A stretch of DNA of 48,367 bases from Lewinellaceae bacterium (lineage in GTDB: Bacteria; Bacteroidota; Bacteroidia; Chitinophagales; Saprospiraceae): NCBI GenBank assembly GCA_029976695.1, contig JARQTN010000152.1, forward strand, positions 1 through 48,367, written 5' to 3'. Of this stretch, positions 25,693 to 33,639 are shown one piece after another. The position numbers were made by a program, and so were the translations under genes. Under the pieces are notes generated by a model. It was not told the DNA's origin. It was given only the letters and a program-made list of their open reading frames with translations, and did not search any database. Every line of letters starts with the position of its first letter. Position 1 is the first letter of the stretch.

Positions 25693-27144
25693 TTGAAAAA
25701 ATGGAAGGATACATACGATCTTGTCATAGGCCTGGAGATCCATGTCCAGCTTGACTTGTTTTCAAAAGCCTTTGCTCCGGAATCAAATGCGGCGGAAGCA
25801 CCGGCAAACACGCTGATCAGCCCGGTTTCCCTTGCACTTCCGGGAACCCTGCCTGTGCTGAACAACAGTTACCTGGATGCGGCGATCCGCCTTGGGCTTG
25901 CATTCGGTTCAGAGATACAGGAGGCATGTTTCTTTGACCGGAAACATTATTTCTATGCCGATTTGCCAAAAGGATACCAGATCACCCAGGACGGAGCCCC
26001 GTTTTGCAAGGGCGGAAACATCCTCACGTTTATTGACGGAAGAATCAGACCTGTACGCCTCGACCATATCCACATGGAAGAGGATGCCGGGAAATCCATC
26101 CATGATCTTGACCCGGATCATACGCTGCTCGATTTTAACCGTGCAGGCACCCCTCTCCTGGAGATCGTGACGACACCGGACCTGAAAAGCCCGGAAGAAG
26201 TTTCCGCATGCATCGATGCCGTGCAGCAGATGGTTCAGTATTTAGGCATCTCAAGTGCCAATATGGAAAAGGGGATGCTGCGATGCGACTGCAATGTTTC
26301 TCTGAAGCCAAAGGGAAGTGACACACTCGGCACGCGTTGTGAAATCAAAAACCTGAACAGCAAAAGACATGCCCGCAAGGCAATTGAAACCGAAGTGCAC
26401 AGGCAAATCGCCATCCTTGATGCCGGTGGTGAGATCGAGGCCATGACGATGAGTTATGATGCAAAATCCAACAAGAACCTCCCGATCAGGGATAAGGAAA
26501 CTGTCCATGATTACAGGTATTTCCCCGAACCGGACCTGCCTGTTTTTTACATTTCGAAGGAGACGATCGAACGGAACCGCAGGGCTCTGCCTGAATTGCC
26601 GGCCAGGTACTTCGGAAAATTTAACGAGGAATTTGATCTTGATCCCGACCAGGCAGTCCTTTTTACAAACTCGCTTGCTGAGGCAACTTTCGTATCCGGA
26701 TTTCTCAGCTGGGGCCCGGACCCGAAATTCCTGGCAAACATCTACGTGCAAAAAATCAGGCCGTGGCTGGCAGAAAAGGGCTGGAAAACCATGCTGGTCA
26801 AAGAAAAGAAACCGGCCATTGTGAAGTATTGCAACCTGGTTGAAAACGGGCAAATCAGCGCTTCCTCAGGCCTTCAGGAGCTGCTTCCCGCGATCCTTGA
26901 AAATGCAGCGGCTGATGTGGATGAATTGGCCCGTAAACTCGGACTTCTGATCTCGGCAGATACGGGGTCTATGGAGTCTGACATCCATTCACTGCTGACT
27001 GATTTTCCGGCCAAAGTCAAAGCCTACCAGGGGGGGAAGAAGGGGTTGATCGGTTTTTTTATGGGCGAACTCATGCGCAGATCAAGTAAAAAACCGGATC
27101 CGGTGATTGCAAAATCCATCCTGGAAAAGATGCTATCCAGATAA
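25693..27144 (+). CDS. gatB: Aspartyl/glutamyl-tRNA(Asn/Gln) amidotransferase subunit B
   Basis: GatB is the tRNA-binding kinase-like subunit of GatCAB, which converts Glu-tRNA(Gln) or Asp-tRNA(Asn) to the amide form. The 483-residue protein has the family blocks YDLVIGLEIHVQL near the start, AALRLGLA-like, KHYFYADLPKGYQITQ, HMEEDAGKS, DFNRAGTPLLEIVT, KNLNSKRHARKAIE and the C-terminal YqeY-like tail. The start appears to be TTG at 25693: no in-frame ATG precedes the conserved VIGLEIHVQL, and the nearby ATG at 25701 is out of frame. gatA and gatC are not adjacent. Confidence 0.95.
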   Translation: MKKWKDTYDLVIGLEIHVQLDLFSKAFAPESNAAEAPANTLISPVSLALPGTLPVLNNSYLDAAIRLGLAFGSEIQEACFFDRKHYFYADLPKGYQITQDGAPFCKGGNILTFIDGRIRPVRLDHIHMEEDAGKSIHDLDPDHTLLDFNRAGTPLLEIVTTPDLKSPEEVSACIDAVQQMVQYLGISSANMEKGMLRCDCNVSLKPKGSDTLGTRCEIKNLNSKRHARKAIETEVHRQIAILDAGGEIEAMTMSYDAKSNKNLPIRDKETVHDYRYFPEPDLPVFYISKETIERNRRALPELPARYFGKFNEEFDLDPDQAVLFTNSLAEATFVSGFLSWGPDPKFLANIYVQKIRPWLAEKGWKTMLVKEKKPAIVKYCNLVENGQISASSGLQELLPAILENAAADVDELARKLGLLISADTGSMESDIHSLLTDFPAKVKAYQGGKKGLIGFFMGELMRRSSKKPDPVIAKSILEKMLSR

Positions 27145-27189
27145 GTCTCGTCAAATTCTCATACTCAGATGATATATTTTCACATATGA

Positions 27190-27222
27190 TTTGATTTTTT
27201 CAAACTTTTGTAGGTATCTTTA
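27190..27222 (+). promoter_or_regulatory. Candidate promoter of the MerR-family gene
   Basis: TTTG (27190-27193), a 21-base spacer and TATCTTTA (27215-27222, 7/8 match to TAnnTTTG) lie about 50 bases before the start. Confidence 0.4.
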
Positions 27223-27271
27223 TTTCGACAATCGCCTCAAGTTGGGGCATTTAACACCCTGAATTTCAAAT

Positions 27272-27646
27272 GTGTTGAAAATTGTGATCGACACAAATAC
27301 ATTAACCAAAAGATATTACGCGATTGGAGAGGTTGCCGATCTGTTCGGCGTATCCGCTTCATTGATCAGGTACTGGGAGACCGAGTTTTCATTTCTCAAT
27401 CCACAAAAGAACAAAAAAGGGGACAGGCGATTCACCAGGGAGAATATCGAACAACTGCAAATCATCTTTCATCTCGTGAAGGAAAGGGGGTTTACGCTTG
27501 ACGGTGCCAAACAGGAAATCAAGGAAAACAGGAAGCGGTTGAAAGCCCGCCAGGAACTGCTCAAGAGACTCCAGGCGCTCAGGGCACGCATCGTTTCCCT
27601 ACGGGACAGGTTAAATCAGGAAGAAGGATCGAGCGAAATATCCTGA
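27272..27646 (+). CDS. MerR-family transcriptional regulator
   Basis: This is a small DNA-binding regulator of 124 residues with a winged HTH at about 14-84. YYAIGEVADLFGVSASLIRYWE is the recognition helix region and KKGDRRFTRENIEQL is the wing. A basic coiled coil follows (about 95-118). There are no C-terminal cysteines or large ligand domain, so it is the short MerR type and not a metal sensor. The start is a GTG at 27272 (or TTG at 27275); the ATG at 27270 is in another frame and stops at once. The 3' end overlaps the convergent ABC ATPase gene by 31 bases. Confidence 0.88.
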   Translation: MLKIVIDTNTLTKRYYAIGEVADLFGVSASLIRYWETEFSFLNPQKNKKGDRRFTRENIEQLQIIFHLVKERGFTLDGAKQEIKENRKRLKARQELLKRLQALRARIVSLRDRLNQEEGSSEIS

Positions 27647-28233
27647 TCGGCCATTTCATACTCATACGGATCATTTGACGCAATGACGAGCGTGCGGTTA
27701 CCCAGATACTTTTCGATCAACCGATGATACCATGCCCTCCCCTGGCGGTCCAGGTTGGAACAGGGCTCATCCAGCAGGATCAGTTCATTTTCGGAAAGGA
27801 ATGCCATGGCCAGTTTGATCCGCTGCTTCATCCCCGAAGAAAAAGATTTCAAGGCCTGATCATCCCGGAAAGAATACTCCAGGATTTCATTGAAAGCAGG
27901 ATAATCAACCCCTTCCAGCATCGCCTTGAATTTCCCATGGAAACGATAAAATTCTGGTAGTGTGAGCTCTTCGATCAGGTCACTGTAGGGGGCCGCATAG
28001 CTCATGTGCTTGAAGGCCTGGTCAAGCGGTATTTCCTGTTCACTCCGGAAATAACTCACGGTGCCTTTCGTCGGCACCCGTGCACCGGAGATAATTTGCA
28101 GCAGTGTGGACTTGCCTGATCCATTGAATCCCACAAGCGCACATTTGCCACCGCTCGGGATATTCTCGTTCAGGCCCCGGAAAACCCATCTGCTGGAAAA
28201 CTTCTTACCGAGATTCTGTAATCTGACTTCCAT
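27616..28233 (-). CDS. Stand-alone ABC-type ATPase with non-canonical Q- and H-loops
   Basis: This 205-residue nucleotide-binding subunit has Walker A GFNGSGKS (35-42), signature SSGMKQR (132-138), Walker B LILLDEP (151-157) and a D-loop SNLD. The Q-loop glutamine is not where expected (MSYAAPYSDLIEELT, 77-91), and the switch histidine is replaced by asparagine (IASNDP, Asn187). Binding of ATP is likely; its hydrolysis cycle may be altered. No permease gene is adjacent. It overlaps lpxA by 29 bases at its 5' end and the MerR gene by 31 bases at its 3' end, so it is the last gene of the lipid A operon. The transported substrate, if any, is unknown. Confidence 0.87.
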   Translation of the reverse strand: MEVRLQNLGKKFSSRWVFRGLNENIPSGGKCALVGFNGSGKSTLLQIISGARVPTKGTVSYFRSEQEIPLDQAFKHMSYAAPYSDLIEELTLPEFYRFHGKFKAMLEGVDYPAFNEILEYSFRDDQALKSFSSGMKQRIKLAMAFLSENELILLDEPCSNLDRQGRAWYHRLIEKYLGNRTLVIASNDPYEYEMADQDISLDPSS

Positions 28234-29011
28234 TCATCAGGTTGAGTTGGCGGAATCCCTTCATGAGTCCCCTGTCAGAATTCTGGATGAATCGAAGGAC
28301 CTGGCGCTTATACGGTGAGTCTTCTGTTGTCTGCTCGATGATCTGAACTGCCTGGCTCACATTATGGCCTTTTTGAAACAGGATCCTGTATATTTCCTGA
28401 ATGCCATTAATTTCTTCCTTGCGAAATCCCCTCCTGCGCAAACCGATCGAGTTGATCCCGACAAAACACAGGGGCTCCCGTGCTGCTTTTACAAATGGAG
28501 GTACGTCTTTCCGGACAAGTGAACCGCCCCCGACCATGGCGTGGTCACCCACCTTTACAAACTGGTGGATTGCGGTCAGTCCGCCAAGTACCACATGTTG
28601 TCCGATTTCAATATGGCCGGCGAGGTTGACATTGTTTGCCAGGATTGTACGTTCACCGATGAGGCAGTCGTGGGCGATATGTACATAAGCCATAAGGAGG
28701 CAGTGGTCACCAATCACCGTTTTATATGCCGCCTTCGTCCCCCTGTTTATCGTACAGTATTCACGAATGGTGACATGGCTGCCAATTTCAAGGATGGAAG
28801 ATTCTCCGTCGAATTTCAGGTCCTGGGGAATCGCGCCAACTATAGCGCCGGGAAACACATGGGTATTGTCCCCGATCCTCGTTCCGGACATAATGGAAAC
28901 ATTGGAACCAATCCGGCAGTTTTCACCAATCACGACATCATCCTCTATCGTCGTAAAGTTTCCTACCGTGGTGCCTTTTCCGATACGTGCGTCAGGATGG
29001 ATGACATTCAT
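28205..29011 (-). CDS. lpxA: Acyl-ACP--UDP-N-acetylglucosamine O-acyltransferase
   Basis: This is the first enzyme of lipid A synthesis: it puts a 3-hydroxyacyl chain on UDP-GlcNAc in the cytosol. The 268-residue protein is a left-handed beta-helix of hexapeptide repeats (MNVIHPDARIGKGTTVGNF onward). It has the catalytic histidine in AYVHIAHDC (His114), GGLTAIHQFVKVGDHAMVGGGSLV, and a helical tail with RRRGFRKEEINGIQEIYRILF. Its ATG overlaps the lpxC-fabZ stop (ATGA), and the ABC ATPase gene starts inside its end, so all three are coupled. Confidence 0.97.
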   Translation of the reverse strand: MNVIHPDARIGKGTTVGNFTTIEDDVVIGENCRIGSNVSIMSGTRIGDNTHVFPGAIVGAIPQDLKFDGESSILEIGSHVTIREYCTINRGTKAAYKTVIGDHCLLMAYVHIAHDCLIGERTILANNVNLAGHIEIGQHVVLGGLTAIHQFVKVGDHAMVGGGSLVRKDVPPFVKAAREPLCFVGINSIGLRRRGFRKEEINGIQEIYRILFQKGHNVSQAVQIIEQTTEDSPYKRQVLRFIQNSDRGLMKGFRQLNLMNGSQITESR

Positions 29012-30405
29012 GATTCGTGATTCGTTTTTACAATTTGAGCAGTCAACTCACCCTCACTGGCAACTTTATTGCCCACATAAGCAGTGCCGTACATATGACA
29101 TATTCCTCTCCTGATCGGGGAAAGCAATTCCATTTTCAGGACAAGGGTATCACCAGGCCTGACCATATTCTTGAATTTCACCTGGTCAATTTTGAGAAAA
29201 TAAGTACTCCAGTTTTGAGGGTCTTCCACCCGCGAAAGGACGAGGACACCCCCTACCTGAGCGAGTGCCTCAATCTGCAGAACCCCTGGAAACAAGGGTT
29301 GCTTTGGAAAATGCCCCTGAAAGATCTGCTCGTTAAATGTAATTGCCTTTACACCAACCACGTGGTTTTCGGACATTTCCATGATCTTGTCGACAAGCAG
29401 CATCGGATATCTGTGGGGGAGTATGTTTTTGATCTGAACCGTATCCATCAAAGGTTCATCGTTCAGGTCGATTTTGGGCATTCCGCGCAACTTCCGTTGC
29501 TCGATCATTTTCTTCTTGAGCAATTTGGCAAATTCGACATTTGCCGTATGCCCGGGCTTCGTGGCGACAATCTTTCCCTTGATCGGCTTCCCGATCAGTG
29601 CAAGGTCTCCGATCACGTCAAGCAATTTATGCCTCGCAGGTTCATTCTTGAAATGCAGGTCGATCGTATTCAGGATACCTTCCTTTTCCACTTTCACATC
29701 GGTCTTGCCGATCTTCGCAGCAAGCTTTTGCAGCTCTTCCTCGTCCATCAGCCTGTCCACGATCACGATTGCATTATCCAGGTCACCACCCTTGATCAGG
29801 TTCTGGTTCAGCAACTGGTCCAGTTCACGCAAAAACACAAATGTCCTGCAGGGTGCGATTTCTTTTTCGTAATCCTCTATATGCATCAGGTTGGCATACT
29901 GGTGGCCCAGCACAGGCGAATTGAAGTCAATCATCGCCGTGACCTCAAAATTCTCAGAGGGAAGGGCAAGAAGTTCGGTACCTGTCACCTCATCTTTGTA
30001 GGAGATCGGTTCCAGCACTTCAAAATATTCCCTCGGTTCATCCTGTTCCTCGATCCCTGCCTCACGCAGCTTTTCAATAAACGGCAAGGCACTGCCGTCC
30101 ATGATCGGGACTTCAGGGCCATCAATTTCGATCAGGATGTTATCGATGCTCATGCCTGTAATGGCAGAGAGGGCATGTTCTATGGTACTTACCTGTGCAT
30201 CACCCAGTTTGATCGTCGTGCCGCGGTTTGTAGAAACGACCTTGTTCACATCTGCAGTCAGGATCGGTGACTCTTCAATATCAACCCGCTGGAATTTTAT
30301 CCCGTGGTTTGCGGGGGCGGGACGCATATGGAGATTGACTTCTTTACCTGTATGCAAGCCTACACCGTGCAAATGAACGGACCTGGATATCGTTTTTTGA
30401 TTCAT
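29008..30405 (-). CDS. lpxC: Bifunctional UDP-3-O-acyl-GlcNAc deacetylase / 3-hydroxyacyl-ACP dehydratase
   Basis: Two enzymes are fused. Residues 1 to about 305 are LpxC, the zinc deacetylase that commits to lipid A (TIEHALSAI with zinc ligand His77, RHKLLDVIGDLALIG with further ligands, GHTANVEFAKLL). Residues about 315-465 are FabZ, the fatty-acid synthase dehydratase (LPHRYPMLLVDKI, GHFPKQPLFPGVLQIEALAQ). The LpxC-FabZ fusion is typical of Bacteroidota and links lipid A and fatty-acid synthesis. It lies between lpxD (63 bases upstream) and lpxA (ATGA overlap). Confidence 0.97.
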   Translation of the reverse strand: MNQKTISRSVHLHGVGLHTGKEVNLHMRPAPANHGIKFQRVDIEESPILTADVNKVVSTNRGTTIKLGDAQVSTIEHALSAITGMSIDNILIEIDGPEVPIMDGSALPFIEKLREAGIEEQDEPREYFEVLEPISYKDEVTGTELLALPSENFEVTAMIDFNSPVLGHQYANLMHIEDYEKEIAPCRTFVFLRELDQLLNQNLIKGGDLDNAIVIVDRLMDEEELQKLAAKIGKTDVKVEKEGILNTIDLHFKNEPARHKLLDVIGDLALIGKPIKGKIVATKPGHTANVEFAKLLKKKMIEQRKLRGMPKIDLNDEPLMDTVQIKNILPHRYPMLLVDKIMEMSENHVVGVKAITFNEQIFQGHFPKQPLFPGVLQIEALAQVGGVLVLSRVEDPQNWSTYFLKIDQVKFKNMVRPGDTLVLKMELLSPIRRGICHMYGTAYVGNKVASEGELTAQIVKTNHES

Positions 30406-30468
30406 TACGAGGAATTGCCTTATCAGCAGCCAAAATTACAGAAATATCCACATTACAGGAGACCATTT

Positions 30469-31518
30469 CTATTTTTCGGGTGAATCCTTCCTGAGTTTCC
30501 GGAGTTCGCCCTCCAGTTCACGAATGCGGTCTGCCAGTTCAGGCAGTTTTTTAAAGAGGATATATGACTTGAGGAATGCACGCCGTTCAAATGCCGGCGA
30601 ACCATACAGGATCTGGTTCTCTTCCCCGACATCTTGCAAGACACCACTTTTTGACTGGAATTTGGTTCCATCTGCGATCCGGATATGTCCGATAAAACCT
30701 GTTTGGCCCCCGACCTGCACATTCTTCCCGATTTTGGTGGAACCAGCAATACCAGTCTGTGCAGCAATTACAGTATTGGTGCCGATATCCACATTATGCG
30801 CAACCTGGATGAGATTGTCCAGTTTCACACCTTCGCGAATGATGGTCGCACCCATCGTCGCCCGGTCGATGACGGTATTGGCTCCAATCTCGACGTGATC
30901 ATGGATCTCAACCGTGCCGATCTGGGGGATTTTATGGTATACACCTTTTTCGTCCACTGAATATCCGAAACCGTCAGAGCCGATGACGGTATTTGCATGC
31001 ACTATGCAATGATTCCCGATTTTCACGCCCGGATAGATTTTCACGCCCGGATAGATGAGCACATCATTGCCAATGGTGACATGCTCGCCAATGTATACCT
31101 GCTCCCCGATGATGGTTCGTTCACCTATGGATACGGCGTTTCGGATGACAGTAAAGGCACCAATGGCGGCGCCCTCCGGCAGGGTGACATTTTCATGAAT
31201 GAAAGCGAGCGGTGAAATATCTTTGGATAGTCCCTGGTCGGCCTGAAAATGGTTCAATAAAACCCCAAGGGCCCTGTATACATCACTCACCTTGATCAGC
31301 GTCGCCTGAATCGGCTTCGAGGGAGCAAAATCCTTGTGCACAAGCAGTGCTGATGCTTTCGTCGAATAGGCGTAATGTTCATATTTCGGATTGGCCAGAA
31401 AGCTGATGGAGCCTTCTGTGGCCTCTTCGATCTTGCTTGGCTGTGTGATCCTTGCACGAGGATCTCCCACAATTTCTCCATCAATCAGTTTTGCGATATC
31501 GGATGCCGTGACAAACAT
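30469..31518 (-). CDS. lpxD: UDP-3-O-(3-hydroxyacyl)glucosamine N-acyltransferase
   Basis: This is the third step of lipid A synthesis: N-acylation of UDP-3-O-acyl-glucosamine. The 349-residue protein has an N-terminal uridine-binding domain (1-100, MFVTASDIAKLIDGEIVGDP), a hexapeptide beta-helix with the IGSDGFGYS block (179-187) and the catalytic histidine in IQVAHNVDIG (His241), and a C-terminal helix. Residues 155-166 are two copies of IYPGVK encoded by an exact 18-bp tandem repeat (31018-31053), yet overall spacing to the GSDGFGY block matches E. coli LpxD. It is the first gene of the lpxD, lpxC-fabZ, lpxA, ABC run. A TACTTTTG box sits just before the ATG. Confidence 0.96.
   Translation of the reverse strand: MFVTASDIAKLIDGEIVGDPRARITQPSKIEEATEGSISFLANPKYEHYAYSTKASALLVHKDFAPSKPIQATLIKVSDVYRALGVLLNHFQADQGLSKDISPLAFIHENVTLPEGAAIGAFTVIRNAVSIGERTIIGEQVYIGEHVTIGNDVLIYPGVKIYPGVKIGNHCIVHANTVIGSDGFGYSVDEKGVYHKIPQIGTVEIHDHVEIGANTVIDRATMGATIIREGVKLDNLIQVAHNVDIGTNTVIAAQTGIAGSTKIGKNVQVGGQTGFIGHIRIADGTKFQSKSGVLQDVGEENQILYGSPAFERRAFLKSYILFKKLPELADRIRELEGELRKLRKDSPEK
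31018..31053. repeat. Exact 18-bp tandem repeat inside lpxD
   Basis: GATTTTCACGCCCGGATA occurs twice in a row, encoding two IYPGVK-type hexapeptides of the beta-helix. Confidence 0.95.
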
Positions 31519-31522
31519 GGCA

Positions 31523-31530
31523 CAAAAGTA
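31523..31530 (-). promoter_or_regulatory. Candidate -7 box right before lpxD
   Basis: TACTTTTG on the minus strand fits TAnnTTTG but ends only four bases before the ATG at 31518. If used, the transcript would be leaderless or nearly so. No clear -33 box is seen. Confidence 0.3.
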
Positions 31531-31643
31531 AATAAAAATCGCATGGCTAAACCGATCAAAACGGGTGCCTCAAAGATCGGGCAGGGATGGGCAATCCAAG
31601 ATCAAGGGAGTGATTCCCGGGCACTACTTGAGGCCTTTTTTCT

Positions 31644-31651
31644 TATGTTTG
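31644..31651 (+). promoter_or_regulatory. Candidate -7 box of the TPR membrane protein gene
   Basis: TATGTTTG fits TAnnTTTG exactly, 22 bases before the ATG at 31674; the nearest TTG is only 13 bases upstream. Confidence 0.3.
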
Positions 31652-31673
31652 GCAGAAATTCCGAGATTGCGGC

Positions 31674-33599
31674 ATGGCAAAAAATAAAACAAAAGGGAAG
31701 CGAACCAGAAAACAGCATCCCGGTAAGAACACCCGGAGGTTCAATCTTCAACATCATGAACTGCTTGCCCTTGCCGCCATACTTGCCATTACATTCATCT
31801 GTTTTTTCCCGGCCCTTTCTGCTGATTTTGTAAACTGGGACGATGACTACAATATCCTGAAAAATGAAAACCTGAAGGCTTTCAGGTGGGAGGATATCAA
31901 AGGCATCTTCTCGACACCGGTCATCGGCAACTACAACCCGCTGCCCATCTTTACTTTTGCGATTGAAAAGGAACTGTTCGGTCTCAATCCATTTGTATTT
32001 CACCTGAACAATATTTTGCTCCACCTTGGTTGCACTGCATTTATATTCCTGATCTTCAGGAGGTTAAAACTGGCATTCTGGGCTGTCGTTGCGGGAACGC
32101 TCCTTTTTGGCATTCATCCGATGCGTGTGGAATCAGTAGCCTGGATCACTGAACGAAAGGATGTCCTCTTCGGACTCTTTTACCTATGGTCCATACTTGA
32201 ATATCTGAAATACCTGTACAAAGGCCGAAAGGGCAGGAAACACTTCTACATGGCACTGGCGATTGCTGTATTTGCCATGCTGGCAAAGATCCAGGCCGTT
32301 GCGCTGCCTCTTTCCTTCCTTGCCATCGACTACCTGCTCGGAAGAAAGCTTAAATGGAACCTCCTCATTGAGAAAATTCCCTTTTTTGCTCTCTCCCTGA
32401 TCACCGGACTCGTGGGTATCTATTTCCTTGGCGAGCAGGGATCTTTCGAATCACAGGCTTCATACAATTTTATCCAGCGCCTGTTCATAGGTGCCCATAC
32501 CTATGGGGTCTATGTCCTGAAATTCATTTTTCCATACAAGATGGTGCCGCTTTACCCATACCCGGCTGAATTTCCCGTGAAGTTTTATTTCGGGATCCTG
32601 TATGCCCTTGCAGCTGCCGGCACATTGTACTGGGCGTATGTGAGGGAAATGAAGCAACTGGTTTTTGGCATTTTATTTTTTACATTCAATGTCATGTTTG
32701 TCTTGCAGATCGTTGGCGCAGGACAGGCGTTTCTCGCAGACCGGTTTACCTATATTGCCTACATCGGCCTTTTCTTCATGCTTGTGTACTATTGGCATCA
32801 ACTCATTGAGAAGAGGCCCAGGTACAAGGTTTATGCGATGGCTGGCATGGGGATTTACCTGGCCCTTTTTGCTGGAATGACCTTCTCTCAAACAAGGATC
32901 TGGAAAAACAGTGACACCTTGTGGACACACACGCTCAAATATTATGATTCTACACCACTCCCATTCCGGAACAGGGGGAATTATTTCCGTGACCAGGGCA
33001 AGGTGCAAGAGGCGATGGACGATTATGATGCGGCCCTCGACCTGAAAGCGGACGATGATGGCATTTTCAACAGCAGGGGGAAACTCTTCTTTAACCAGAA
33101 AAAATACCGTGAAGCCTTGCAGGATTACAACAAAGCCATTGAACTGGATAATTCCAAGGGGGAATACTGGGTGAACAGGGGGGCTTCAAAAGCAGCACTG
33201 GGCATGTACCAGGATGCCTTGCAGGACGTGACCAGGGGGCTGGAACTCGAACCCGGACAAGCCAGTGGTTACCTTAATCGATCCCTGCTCTATTCCACTA
33301 CCGGACAAAATGAAAAGGCCATTGAGGATATCGAAACGTATTTGAAAATAGAACCTACCCATGCCGAGCTCTGGTATGAAGCAGGCAGGTTGAAGCGCAT
33401 GCTAAAACGCCCGAAGGATGCCCTTCCAGACCTGAACCAGGCAATCCGTCTTAAACCGGGCATGGGTGTCTTTTACCTGGAAAGATCAAAAACGCACTTT
33501 GAGCTTAACAACAGGGCGCAAGCCAGGCAAGATATGGAACAGGCAAGGCAATTGGGGGTCCAGATCGATCCTGCATACCAGAGAAGATTAAATAACTAA
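31674..33599 (+). CDS. TMTC-like multi-pass membrane protein with C-terminal TPR repeats
   Basis: The 641-residue protein has a basic N-terminus, about ten membrane spans (about 30-420) and five or so TPRs (about 430-625, for example FRNRGNYFRDQGKVQEAMDDYDAALDL and the repeats after it). The first periplasmic loop has NWDDDYN (Asp56-58). The block GIHPMRVESVAWITERKDVLFGLF and the later FLADRFTYI recall eukaryotic TMTC O-mannosyltransferases and related GT-C enzymes, which take a lipid-linked sugar donor. Protein or glycan glycosylation at the inner membrane is therefore a reasonable inference; acceptor and sugar are unknown. It is divergent from lpxD and starts a plus-strand run with recN and fabI. 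Confidence 0.82.
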   Translation: MAKNKTKGKRTRKQHPGKNTRRFNLQHHELLALAAILAITFICFFPALSADFVNWDDDYNILKNENLKAFRWEDIKGIFSTPVIGNYNPLPIFTFAIEKELFGLNPFVFHLNNILLHLGCTAFIFLIFRRLKLAFWAVVAGTLLFGIHPMRVESVAWITERKDVLFGLFYLWSILEYLKYLYKGRKGRKHFYMALAIAVFAMLAKIQAVALPLSFLAIDYLLGRKLKWNLLIEKIPFFALSLITGLVGIYFLGEQGSFESQASYNFIQRLFIGAHTYGVYVLKFIFPYKMVPLYPYPAEFPVKFYFGILYALAAAGTLYWAYVREMKQLVFGILFFTFNVMFVLQIVGAGQAFLADRFTYIAYIGLFFMLVYYWHQLIEKRPRYKVYAMAGMGIYLALFAGMTFSQTRIWKNSDTLWTHTLKYYDSTPLPFRNRGNYFRDQGKVQEAMDDYDAALDLKADDDGIFNSRGKLFFNQKKYREALQDYNKAIELDNSKGEYWVNRGASKAALGMYQDALQDVTRGLELEPGQASGYLNRSLLYSTTGQNEKAIEDIETYLKIEPTHAELWYEAGRLKRMLKRPKDALPDLNQAIRLKPGMGVFYLERSKTHFELNNRAQARQDMEQARQLGVQIDPAYQRRLNN

Positions 33600-33639
33600 C
33601 TTCGTGGGCATCCTATTTTGAACGAGTTTCCGGATCGTC

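Noticed and set aside
29017-30270. A 417-codon plus-strand open frame opposite lpxC-fabZ
   Set aside because: It is the antisense shadow of a highly conserved bifunctional enzyme and shows no family motif.
31018-31053. LpxD tandem repeat as an extra inserted hexapeptide
   Set aside because: Spacing to the conserved GSDGFGY block is the same as in E. coli LpxD, so no net insertion is evident.
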